The translations under genes were made by a program, and so were the position numbers. From the NCBI GenBank assembly GCA_016800925.1, contig JABCPU010000049.1, positions 62,001 to 126,000 on the forward strand: a DNA stretch of 64,000 bases, in the 5' to 3' direction. Under the pieces are notes generated by a model. That model made no database searches. It was not told the origin of the DNA and saw only the letters and a list, made by a program, of their open reading frames with translations. Source of the DNA: Suillus spraguei. Taxonomy: Eukaryota > Basidiomycota > Agaricomycetes > Boletales > Suillaceae. Shown piece by piece: positions 23,235 through 35,207 of the stretch; within the stretch, counting starts at the first letter, position 1; every line of letters starts with the position of its first letter.

Positions 23235-25445
23235 TTACGAGAAGGCGAGCGCAGACCACGTGGCAACTGCACCAACTGCCATGGCCGTGGCGGTGTGCGC
23301 GATGGATGACATTATCCTCCTGGGCCGCTTGACATGTCTGTATTCTTCGATCGGTAATTCGGGTTTCACAGCCGCCGCTGGGGCTTCTTCCATAACAATA
23401 TCCATCTTGGCTGGAGGAGAACCTCAATTTCAATCTCAGAGTGCTTGCGTTTAAGCGATTTGAAAGTCTGCAAGAATATGAGAGCCATCAGGAAAGTGTA
23501 AGAAAGTACGTTACCTCTACTTCTGCCGCAATGACAGACAGCGCCTCCGTCCTGGCGATTTGGATTGTCTGAATCCTCTCTTCTACACGTTTTTCAGTTT
23601 CCTCACGTAAAGTCTTCATTTCTGCGGTATTTGATCAAATGAATGAAACAGTGATAAAACATCACTACTAACCAATGACGAGGGCACTGAGAGCATCAGC
23701 ACAAGCCTTAACATCTGCCATGGGCGACACGGTGTCACTGCTTTCTGCGTCGGCCTTGGTTTGCAACTCAACGACTTGATTACGTAGGTTTGACAAAGTA
23801 GATAGCTTGTCTTCTGCAGCCTCTAAACGTGCAAAAAGTTGGTCAGATTCAGGCTCGAGCATATCAACTTGATGCTGAAGATCGTAAAGGTCGTCCTCTG
23901 TCAAAGCATGGCGATTCTTGATGTCAGTAACGCTGGAATGCAGCGCATTTACTCGACCCTAGGGTAAGTAAAGTTGAGATATAAGGTGATAAAAATCTCA
24001 GAACAAAATCTTGCCTCGATAGTCTTTATGGAATCGCGCAGGTCTCCATGGCCCTCATGGCTGGAAATTTGGGATTCATCAGACCGCACCTCAGTAATGG
24101 AGGGAAGAACAGGAATGGGTGCCAAGACGGCTGGTTGATCCTCCAACGGCACAAACGGCGGGAAACTAGAAAGCGAGGGCAGCCGTTCTGGAAAGCTCTC
24201 AAAGGATCCCGATTCGAGGGATCCCATGTGCCCAAATGAGCACATCGATGGAAGTTTGACTCTGTTCGACTCATCTGACTGACGTGAAGCGGGCTGCAGA
24301 GAGTCAGCTCGGGACGGTGTCCATGCGCCAATAATTTCTGGCTCCGAGGGAGCCTGAGGTGGCGATGGAGATGGCGTGGAGAGTTCCATGGGAGAATGAG
24401 ACCGCGAATCCTCCAGGTGGATAATGGACGAAGGCGCATCATCATCATCGATAGACGCAATGGCTGCAATAGCCGGAGGGGACCAAGGTTGAGGAGAATC
24501 TATGTCAAGTGGGTCCACAATCTTATGGCAGATATCCTGCATCAACGACCCGAGCGATGGCATCTTTCCGAGTAATGAACCACCCAGAAAGTCTGCAGGG
24601 AAGTCTTGGCGCAGGGATGAAACACAGGAACGAAGTTCCTCCCAAGATGGTATCTCTTCTATATCAGATTCATGCTCTGCAGCCTCGTTAGATGAGCCAG
24701 ATGGAGATGAAAGGGACTCTGAAGAATGGGATGGGGAAGAAATACATGAAATTGGACTGTTGAGGCCGTAGCGCCCGGTGCTTAATTTTCGTGGGCGAGG
24801 ACTTGAGGGCTCAGCAGTGGTGAGACACCACGGAGGCGAGTCGCGCATATCCAAAATATCGCGCAAAAATTCGATGCGAACTGTGACCGGCGAAACGAGG
24901 GTAGCGCCCTGCCCCACAGCTTTACCAAAAGTCACGATATCGCCATCAGCAAGGGCGGTCTCCACCTCAGGCTGCAACATCCTAGATGTCGTCTCGCCTT
25001 TCTTTCGTAAATGCGTCCCATGACGGGACTTGAGATCAACAATATACACCTGGGACAGTTGTCAGGTGCAAGTCCGATGTGACAGAATCAGCATGTGCCT
25101 ACGTGGCCGCAGGAGGCCAACACAAGTTTGGCGTGCTTTGCGCTGACTACTGGACATGCAAATACAGCATTCTGATCGTCGTTCTCCTTCCTCATTGACC
25201 TATCATCTGAAATTGATTTGCGACCGATGTGAACATGAGAAGTGCGGGTATTGAAGAAGGAAATATTATGAGAGGGTTTTCCACCGCACGACTCGACATG
25301 TAGAGTGAGACCTTGGTAATAGTATGTCTAGGTGTTGTTCAAGTAAATAGTGATGGTCCTTACCTGTCACCGGTTGCTGTGGATCACAGGGGCAAGCAGC
25401 TGGCTGAGCGAAATTGGTGCCCAAATACTCGACCTCGTCGTCCAT
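23235..25445 (-). CDS. FHA-domain, coiled-coil, tail-anchored protein (Far10/SLMAP-like layout)
   Basis: Six exons (25364-25445, 25103-25311, 24015-25049, 23673-23958, 23515-23621, last from 23467 down). The FHA domain near residues 30-120 has HVHIGRKS, ACPVVSAKHAKLVL and VYIVDLKSRHGTH, which bind phosphothreonine partners. A long Ser/Pro-rich linker and a coiled coil (about 450-600) follow. In the last exon the frame used by upstream exons stops at 23366. A second frame, shifted by one missing base near 23422, reads on to 23235 and ends with RRIMSSIAHTATAMAVGAVA, a likely C-terminal membrane anchor. FHA plus coil plus anchor is the layout of Far9/Far10/SLMAP proteins of the STRIPAK complex. 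The intron at 23959-24014 begins GC rather than GT. Confidence 0.78.
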
Positions 25446-25798
25446 GATGACCGTCGATTACAGTGTAGAGCAAAAATCTGAAAATATGGAAGGGAAGGCA
25501 GCGGTCTGTGCGTTGGTGGCGGTAGGAATGAGAACGAGTGGGGAAGACTTGGTGCTGTCCTCAAGGCCGTGCTTTATCGCCTTGACGTTAATAATACCGG
25601 ACCAAAAATTCCTTTTCAAGATACCTGTCCGGAATCCCACCGAGAGCCTTCCGAACGGTGCACATACTATCACATTCGACGTATTTTAGGCTACTCTGAC
25701 TGTGATACGAAATATGGAGACAAGGGTCTTGGGTGAAGGGCAACAAGGAAGTGGAATATATCATTATGTATGTGATCTACTCAGATTCAGAGAACTTG

Positions 25799-27505
<1,707 letters not shown>

Positions 27506-28603
27506 GTGTTACCAGAGCGCACGATCTGTAATATGCCGGTTAACTGTCAAAAGCGAGTATCGGTATCAATGGAAAGGCTATCGCGTGGATGAGAGGGAAA
27601 TGGTGTCTACAAGTTAATCTAGATGAAACCTGGCGGGTGATTCGGGAATCAAGTAAAGCGAGCTGCTCGCCGACTTGTTGTTGCACGAGCTGATAATTTG
27701 ATGGTTGGCGAAATTCAGAATGTTTGACGCTCGTAGCTAGACCTCAGAGAGAGGCGTGACAGTGGAATGAAGTGGAGATACGCGCCAGGGATGTGCACCT
27801 GGTCGAGGTCATATAAAGAGCCCTTCGGCAAAATGCGACCACCAAAGTTCAAACGCCACTGCCAGTGCTGTCACTCTCACCGAAACGATTCATTGCAACA
27901 ACCGTCTTATTCCCTGCTTGACTCATAATATTAATGGAAGTACTACACATTCCGTCAACCTTCTCCTTGACAGGCCTCAAGGCTCACTAGCACTTCTTAA
28001 TTTTACTATCTTTCGTTAGGTCACGAAGGTGCTTTACTGCACCGTGACACTGACAGAAAGGAACCCCGTCGGACCGGACCTCTCGAGGTGGCTGGAATAA
28101 CATCAGCAAGCATTCATGATGTCTGCCACCTGGTTGTCAAGGCTTAACAATAGAGTTACCTTCCCATGAACTGAGATTTTGCCTGTGAAACCATTGTCAT
28201 CGCTTCACTTCAGCGCTATGACGTTCATGGTAAGCGCAGGGTACCATTTAATTTATCAATGCTCTTGCCACGTAGACTCCACTCACCTTTGAACTCGAGA
28301 AACGATACATCCAATAAGTGGTATATAAGTTATAAATGAGAGCAATGAGGAGCAATGTGACAATTGTCACAAAATTATGATTTCATCCCGCAATTTCAAG
28401 CAACAAATCATGCAATCAACGATGGTGAGCCATCGTGTTATCACATCGTGCCCGTTGTAATGTTGACACGTTCATTTGATAATGCTTATCAGTGCTGTGC
28501 ACGAAATTGACACTAGTAATCTAAATATTACGAAGTACTCCTTCTACTTACGAGTGGTAGCATCATGTCAACGTTGAATGGAACGCGCATTTAATGATGG
28601 ACT
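27506..28603. other. CDK1 promoter side and GPN1 3' region, no gene recognised
   Basis: About 1.1 kb between two minus-strand genes. Only short frames occur. It should hold the CDK1 promoter, but I could not identify a clear core element. Confidence 0.45.
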
Positions 28604-30040
28604 TTATCCCGGGTTCGGCCAATTTATATTCTCGCGTTGTTGCCGCACGCGCGTGACATCGATGTATTGACCAGGATACGGTTCTTCGCCTAATAGAAAT
28701 GTTTCAGAAGTCGAACGAAAGGACTGGCAAGTCACTCACTCCGATCGATGAGGTTGACTTCCAGGTCGTCGTCATCGTCATCCTCCTCGTCTGACGCCCA
28801 GCGGTCTTCTGCGGCTGCCCTGGATTTGCGGCACGATCAACGGCAAGATCTTTCATGAGGCGATTTATTGAGTCCTCTTTTACATCCCGCAGTGATTGTT
28901 CCCGTGCCGCGCGGGCGCGTTCAAGTTCTGGAAGATATTCACTGCATAAATGAAAAAAAATAAGGAGAAAAGTAAGAATAATGAAGATAAAACGTACGTC
29001 CTATACGTCTCACGAGACTCCTCTACCGCATCGAAAAATTCCTTGATGCCGGCACCTGTCATACTTGAGACGCCGACAGCCTATAATACAGTCAGCTATA
29101 CTTTCTACAGGACGACATGATATAGTTACCTTGAGGTGCTTGTAAAATTCATCCAAAACCAGACTCATGCTATTCATCAAGCTATTCATATAGGTTGGTT
29201 CACCTTCAGAGTCCCTCGATCCCGAATGGGACGCAAGAGCGACTTGGAATGCCTCGAAATCTTGCATCCATTCGATAGCAAAATCATGAGGTTGCACGTC
29301 AGTCTTGTTAAAGACAAGGATGAATGGTAATTTTGTCTTGTACATGATACTAATAAAGCGTCACGGATTATTGAACCGCTAGAAAACGTAATATTCACCT
29401 GCACGCATACAGCATGTTAGACATGAACGTCGCGGGAGCTGTCGTCCGTGGGGTATCAATGATGTACGCCACCACGGTGGGAAACGAGGAAGCAACGGCA
29501 TCTGTAATAATGGAACCAGAGGCTGACCAGGTAAAAATCTCAATTTGTCCCGGAGTGTCAAGAATTATGTGACTACATGAGTGTACGAGAAGAAATAAGA
29601 GCGAATGCAGAATGAAGACGACAAACACGTACTCGACTGTGTCAGCCCTTTTCTCGACCAAGTCCAGAACCTGGTCAAATTTTGTCGTAAAAAGATTCAA
29701 GGCTGTCAAAATACCACCGTTCGGTCCCAGGTTATACCTTGTGTCATAATGATGCATTCCGTTATTCATGCACTATCGTCCAAATGAAAACAGTAACACA
29801 CTGTTTCATGACTTCTTTGTAATTGACAGTATCTCGGATATCGATGTTGGCTTCGAATGGCAAATGAGTAACTGCTGGGTCGAGGTTTAGAATGTATGGC
29901 GGTTGTGGAGGGCTTTGCGAGTGAAGGTAGGAGTTGATGCGCTGCACGAAGGTGGACTTGCCAGCGCCTGCCATCCCAATCGTGATGATAACATGGGGTT
30001 TTCTTTTCGAACTCGTGTCTGGCTGACTGCTCGAAGACAT
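28604..30040 (-). CDS. GPN1: GPN-loop GTPase 1 (Npa3/XAB1)
   Basis: Seven exons. The P-loop is [15 protein letters not shown], followed by NLDPAV, the family-defining GPN triplet in [14 protein letters not shown], the switch [16 protein letters not shown], and the guanine-specificity motif VFNKTDV. GPN1 acts with GPN3 in assembly and nuclear import of RNA polymerase II. The acidic C-terminus ([14 protein letters not shown]) and the end [11 protein letters not shown] lie in a frame shifted by one base from the start of exon 6. One missing base at the CCC run 28818-28820 explains it, and with it restored the exons total 370 codons. The start ATG at 30040 gives the short Ser-rich N-terminus before the P-loop. 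Confidence 0.92.
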
Positions 30041-30169
30041 GTTCGTACTAGTGAAAGGGGAGTCTTCTAGGCAAGACAAATCAAATGAGGATAGTCGTAA
30101 TAATGAAAGGATCTAATCGCGCCACGGTCACTTGTTGCATCGTATGTACATAATCCGGGGTCCCTCGAC

Positions 30170-30247
30170 GCATTGATGGTGTAGCGGTAACATGCGGTCT
30201 TCCCAAGTGGTGTGGCCGCGCTCCGAGTTCGACTCTCGGTCAATGCA
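30170..30247 (+). tRNA. tRNA-Gly (anticodon CCC) with a 7-nt intron
   Basis: The acceptor stem GCATTGA/TCAATGC pairs fully with discriminator A. The D-arm is GTGT/ACAT, the anticodon stem CGGTC/GGCCG, and the T-arm CCGAGTTCGACTCTCGG is perfect. The segment between the anticodon stem halves is 14 nt, which fits a 7-nt loop (TTCCCAA, anticodon CCC) plus a 7-nt intron right after the loop. Without the intron the tRNA is 71 nt, normal for Gly. Boxes A and B are intact and a T6 terminator follows at 30262-30267. Confidence 0.9.
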
Positions 30248-30261
30248 GGATGGCTGAGAAC

Positions 30262-30267
30262 TTTTTT
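30262..30267 (+). terminator. Pol III terminator of tRNA-Gly
   Basis: A run of six T residues 15 nt after the tRNA end. Confidence 0.75.
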
Positions 30268-30638
30268 CAAAAGTTGAAGAATAAGTATGCCCCACTGTTT
30301 TAATCCGCCTCTGGAAGATGTTTCAAAGGAAATTTGTTCTAGGCATTTCTGCCTATCTAACTTTGAACTCCGCAAGCATGCTCACGCCTTGCAAGCTTGA
30401 AGCATTCCATTCCTATACTGTCTTCTTTATTGTTCTATGAAGACCGGCTAAGTACATTTTCGGATCCCCACATGCCACTGAAACCATAAATGTTAACATG
30501 GCTTGCCCAAGAAGATGAGCGATGTTAGGTTAGCTCAGCTGTCAAAATGGTCCTGTACACTGCAGACAAAAAGACAAAAGACAGAGCTGGCACGCAATAT
30601 CAAGTAATTTCGCTCCCTGATCTGACTTGGGACACAGC
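30268..30638. other. intergenic, nothing recognised
   Basis: No gene or repeat recognised between the tRNA and the small secreted protein gene. Confidence 0.5.
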
Positions 30639-31101
30639 ATGATACTGTTGACTTTCGCAGCTCTCATTCTCTTTACGTTCTTCCTTGGTGTTGCAGTGGG
30701 TGTTCCAAACCGCCATGCGGGACCTGCTGTTCGTGGTCGAGCGATATTAGGCATTATACGGCTTCCCCGAGAAGCTCAATGCGCTGTCTGTCCAGAAGAC
30801 ATAGAGCAAATGGCGGTACTGCAACGCTCGTCTTTGAACAAGGGTCTACTGATGGGATCACTATGTGCACGTGAGTCTGCGTACATTCAACTGCGAGCAT
30901 ATAATATACTCATCGTGTACGCAGCTATAAGGAGAGCTCCGGCACGGAGATTGTCTGTCCCTATGTAACGGTAAGTGTAATCCATGGGGTGTGAGGTTTA
31001 CTGACAGATGTTTGGAACACTAACAGGACACTGGAGAGTTGAATGGCACGGTTGAGTACTGTCCACAAACGACTGCTCTTGGTGACTGCGTCAACAATTA
31101 A
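30639..31101 (+). CDS. small cysteine-containing secreted protein, unassigned
   Basis: Three exons (30639-30874, 30925-30970, 31027-31101) give 118 residues. A strong signal peptide (LLTFAALILFTFFLGVAVGV) is followed by a short mature protein with six cysteines (QCAVCPED, SLCA, IVCPYV, EYCPQT, GDCVNN). It is not a hydrophobin because it lacks the CC pairs. To reach the well-formed last exons, exon 1 must end at GA|GTCTGC. The stronger donor four bases upstream (GTGAGT at 30871) leads to an early stop at 30967. Either a weak donor is used or a base is missing. It could be a cell-wall or effector-like protein; nothing in the sequence decides this. Confidence 0.6.
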
Positions 31102-31619
31102 ACATATGGTCTTACGTTGAATAACGCGATATACACCATTAAATGTCTCAGAACTATAACTTGGTTCGTGGTAGGGCATTGTCAGGCATTGATAATGGCT
31201 ACAGGATAGTCCTTCATACCACGTTGTATGGCATTTTTAGCTGTCTGATTTTCATAATGGTACTTATTGGGCCCTATATATATATGCAGAGTTCATTCAT
31301 ATACAATTCAAATCTTTACTATTCACACATCCTGATTCGAAATTATACGATCTATCGAAGCATGACGCGCACCGCTTGCATCCTCATTGTCCGAAAGACA
31401 GTCCTTAATCGAATATCAATGCGATCGTCATCACCCATCAAAGTGTTTGAACATCAGACCTCCCAGAATTCCCAAAAGTTGAGTTTTCCGTTTTCGATGA
31501 ACGAACGGTGGAAAGGTTCTCAAATACGACAGAACACAAATTTAAGTCAAACACTACGGAAAGAGAAAGGTCCATGACAATAAAGTAAAATATCCTTAGG
31601 AGGGATTCTAGTGTGACGA

Positions 31620-32091
31620 TTACAGGTAAATGTTGATCGGTGAGCACCCAATGTTAATGAGACCGTACTAGACACGATTTATCGGTCAAGGTGGATAATA
31701 CGGGAGCAGCAAACGACCCACGTATGTGTTGCCACTACAACAGACGGGCTGCTGGGTGCATACCGAGCCGCTACCAGCGCCAATGACGCTGATAGGACTG
31801 CAGCCCAAGCCAGCGGAGCCCTCGAAGGGATCAAGAGTGATGCCCAGTCCGCTCGTGATCTTGGTCAACGATGGACTACCGTACTGTTCTGGGGGTCAGA
31901 CACGGTCAAGGACCAGGTCAAAAACTACGTACGGCATATGTGGTGTCGCAACATGAGACGGTGCCGGTGTTGCACTCTGCACCCGTACCGCTGCAAGAGT
32001 CGTCGCGAGCAGATAGGGCGGGTACACTGACGGCGTTGGTTCCCGCAACGAATGCGAGAAGAGAGACGAGGGGGACAGAAAGAGCGAACAT
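31620..32091 (-). CDS. class I hydrophobin (copy 1)
   Basis: Three exons (31933-32091, 31722-31883, 31620-31667) with introns of 49 and 54 nt give 122 residues. A signal peptide (VPLVSLLAFVAGTNA) precedes the hydrophobin cysteine pattern: AEC, six residues, SCC, then GC SPISVIGAGSGSVC, TQQPVCC, and IGCSPINIYL at the end. Class I hydrophobins self-assemble into amphipathic rodlet films at air-water interfaces on aerial hyphae and fruiting bodies. This copy has an extra ninth cysteine (RDDSC) ahead of the pattern, which copy 2 lacks. Confidence 0.92.
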
Positions 32092-32169
32092 GTTTGTGCG
32101 GTGGGGTTAAAGCTTTCCACGGAACAAATAAGCCTGAGTGTGTTGATGACAGGGGACTGTTACCAGCTG

Positions 32170-32178
32170 CTTTTATAT
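32170..32178 (-). promoter_or_regulatory. TATA box of hydrophobin copy 1
   Basis: On the minus strand the motif reads ATATAAAAG, about 80 bp upstream of the ATG. The same motif lies at 33267-33275 for copy 2. Confidence 0.5.
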
Positions 32179-32731
32179 CAGAACGGCAGAGTGGTGTACG
32201 TTAGTTAGGGAAGCGAAATAAAAGCAAGTAGGGGCACTCCATCACCATCAGGTCGGTGAACTTCTCCGTCACGACCAAGTGCACATGATGTCCTATCACA
32301 TAAGATCATCACTATCACCATCATCACCGTCATCACACAAAGGAGGTCTATTAATTTATAATGGTACTTATTGGGCCTTATATGTATGCAGAGTTCATTC
32401 ATATACAATTCAAATCCATCCATCATTTCACTATTCACACATCCTGATTCGAAATCTCACGATCTATCGAAGTATGACGCGCACCGCTGGCATCCTCATT
32501 GCCCGAAAGATAGTCGTCAATCGAATATCAATGCGATCACCATCACCCATCAAAGTGTTTGAACATCAGACCTCCTAGAATTCCCGAAGGTTGAGTTTTC
32601 CGTTTTCGATGAACGAACGGTGGAAAGGTTCTCAAATACGACAGAACTCAAATTCAAGTCAAACACTACGAAAAGAGAAATGTCCATGGCAGTAGAGTAA
32701 AATATCCTTGGGAGGGATTCTAGTATGACGA

Positions 32732-33188
32732 TTACAGGTAAATGTCGATCGGTGAGCACCCAATATTAATGATGCCGTACTAGACACAATTCGTCGGTCA
32801 GGGTGAATAATACGGGGGCAGCAAACGACCCACGTATGTGTTGCCACTGCAGCAGACGGGCTGCTGGGTGCATACCGAGCCGCTACCAGCGCCAATGACA
32901 CTGATGGGACTGCAGTCATATCCAGCTAAGCCCTCAAAGGGATCAAGGGTGATGCCGAGTCCGCTTGTGATCTTGGTCAACGATGGACTGCCGTACTGTT
33001 CGGGGGGTCAGACACGGCCCAGGACCAGGTCAAAAACTACGTACGGCATATGTGCTGTCACAGCATGAGATGGTGCCGGTGTTGCACTCTCCACCACCGC
33101 CGCGAGCAGATAGGGAAGGTACAATGGCAGCGCTGGTTCCCGCAATGAATGCGAGAAGAGAGAAGAGGGGGGCAGAAAGAGCGAACAT
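32732..33188 (-). CDS. class I hydrophobin (copy 2)
   Basis: Three exons (33045-33188, 32834-32995, 32732-32779) with introns at the same places as copy 1 give 117 residues. It has the eight canonical cysteines (GGECNTGTISCC, YDCSPISVIG, SVCTQQPVCC, IGCSPIDIYL). It differs from copy 1 by a short deletion that removes the extra cysteine and puts a Gly run (RGGGGEC) before the first conserved cysteine. The acceptor used by both copies is AACAG|TAC; a nearer AG seen in copy 1 is mutated here, which supports this choice. Confidence 0.92.
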
Positions 33189-33266
33189 GTTTGTGGGGTG
33201 GGGTTAAAGCTTTCCACGGAACAAATGAGCCTGAGTGTGTTAATGATAGGGGACTGTTACCAACTG

Positions 33267-33275
33267 CTTTTATAT
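33267..33275 (-). promoter_or_regulatory. TATA box of hydrophobin copy 2
   Basis: Minus-strand ATATAAAAG at the same place relative to the gene as in copy 1. The sequence just upstream has lost a few bases compared with copy 1. Confidence 0.5.
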
Positions 33276-33441
33276 CAGAAGTGGTGTACGTTAGTTAGGG
33301 AAGCGAAATAAAAGGTAGGGGCACTCCATCATCACCGGGTCGGTGAACTTCTCCGTCACGGCCAAGTGCACATGATGTCCTATCACATAAGATCATCACT
33401 ATCACCATCATCACTGTCATCACACAAAGGAGGTCTATTAA

Positions 33442-35207
33442 CGCTCTCGGCCACGTACCATAAAAGATCAGGTTAGTGGGTCGATTGTAATATAATGTGG
33501 CTTACCATACTACTAGCTAGTCGACCCGGGACCGTTGCATGCAACGTTGGAGGAACGAGTCTGTTAAATAATATCATTCAGCAACACAACTTCTTATTCC
33601 AAGGTCCAGTATTTTGAATTTAGTGAAGCAGAAGCCTGGTACGTACGATGGGGTCGGAACTCCGAGCTTGAAGCTAGTTGTTTGCTTCTTGAAGCGGGCA
33701 GGTACAGCATCACCGAAGCTGCAAGTCGTGCCAGTCTAATTGATAAGCACAGGTTTAAATACCAGCACGTAAGTATGATACATACCCACTGGTATGCGGG
33801 CCCGTGACTTGAAGGTACACATGGCACCAAGTAGAAACGAAATTCATGAATTTGAAATTGACAGATGTAGTACTTCCAAATATGGAAGGTTCACTTTCTT
33901 GAACGAGTCAAATTCAGGTGCGAGTGCCTGATAAGTGCAGTGCTCGAATGATGTATGCATTAATCCTCGGTCATGAAACAAGTCGGCTCTTGCCACTCAC
34001 GTCAGTTGGACCCCGAAAGCTGCGCTGGAGAAAGGTAATCCTACTTACATGTCTTCGTTGTCCTACTCGTCAATCTCACAGCATCCTCAGCCAATTTTCC
34101 AACCCTAGTGCTCGTGAATGCCACCATCCTCGCTTCTGCTCCTTCCTGGTCCCTGCGGCCTAGCTATACCGTCGCCGCCGCTCGATTTCTTTGAGACTGG
34201 GCGCTACCGTGACGTGCACGCCAGGATCGCCACTGCCCCAGATCTCCATCGCGCTTGCAATCATCCCCAAGATCTCCTCGCTATTTAGCGCGGCCTTCAT
34301 ATTCTTCAGTGATTTTCACTGCCTGAATATTTCCCTCCTCTCCTAGCATGTAGCTTCACCTTGTACACACCACGTTCCTGTCTTTGATAGTCACGCTTTT
34401 ATATTGCATTCTCACGATATCTCACCTGGCAAATGAAAAACGCGAGACCTGAAGCTGGCTCATGATTAAAATTGTAAAAGACAAAACTTTTTCAAGGAGA
34501 TGCCAAGGGTACTACACACCCAAGTTCTGTATGGGAGAGGGTGGTAGGGGACAGGGACACGGGGTAGACTCGTAAGCAGTCTTTACTACATCACGGTCTC
34601 TATGATGGTAGTAAGTGTTTGGCATAGTGGTCTATGGGAAATGCTGTTCAAGGAATCCGCTCCCTCCAATCGTCGTGCTGATGATTCTATAGCTGTAGGA
34701 AGTGAAGCACGCAGAGGGGGACACTCATGGGTACAAAGATTGGAAAAATGGCTGAAAATGCTGTGCGCAAAGACCGTGAACTCAACGAGTGGGATAATAC
34801 ATGGAAAAAGCTTCGTACCTTTCTCCGGTGCAGTTCTCGGGGTCCAACCTTTACTACATAACGGATGGTAACATGGTTTCTGACAGATTGGGAGCCGATT
34901 TACTTCAGAATGATACACATCATTCCATGAGACTGAAGACTCGAGTTCATATATATGATACCATTGGGGATTGAGCGCTTGAGCGGCCATCCCACACCGC
35001 GTGAAAAGATAAGTACACGTCAAACCGGGTCGGGGAGCGTCAAGAGCGGATGCTGATATCAAGATCATCAAATATGCATTAAAGTAATTACGCGCCTCGT
35101 AGAAGACTAAATATATCATCAACAAGGACAGGTCGTTCGGGGGCGTATATAATAATGAAGTGGTGTGTTTGCTCAATGTCGTTCACTTGTACCATCTCAA
35201 CAGTCAT
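33442..35207. other. intergenic, no gene recognised
   Basis: Contains a 14-bp perfect palindrome CGTTGCATGCAACG at 33533-33546. A minus-strand frame at 34586-35176 is open for 196 codons but starts with TTG, lacks known motifs and probably is not a gene. Confidence 0.4.

Larger units (their letters stand above)
31254..32357. repeat. tandem duplication, copy 1 (hydrophobin unit)
   Basis: A 1104-bp unit that abuts its copy at 32358-33441. Coding exons, introns, promoter and flanks are all duplicated, down to the CATCACACAAAGGAGGTCTA end. Confidence 0.85.
32358..33441. repeat. tandem duplication, copy 2 (hydrophobin unit)
   Basis: Directly adjacent second unit, slightly shorter than copy 1 through small deletions in the promoter and in the N-terminal coding part. 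Confidence 0.85.

Noticed and set aside
31884..31932. alternative 40-nt first intron in hydrophobin copy 1
   Set aside because: The acceptor it needs is mutated in copy 2, the donor is weaker, and the 49-nt intron works in both copies.
33533..33546. 14-bp palindrome CGTTGCATGCAACG
   Set aside because: Perfect but isolated and short; no partner site or flanking gene logic supports a function.
34586..35176. 196-codon minus-strand open frame downstream of the sugar transporter
   Set aside because: It starts with TTG, has no recognisable domain, and no introns although nearly all genes here have them.
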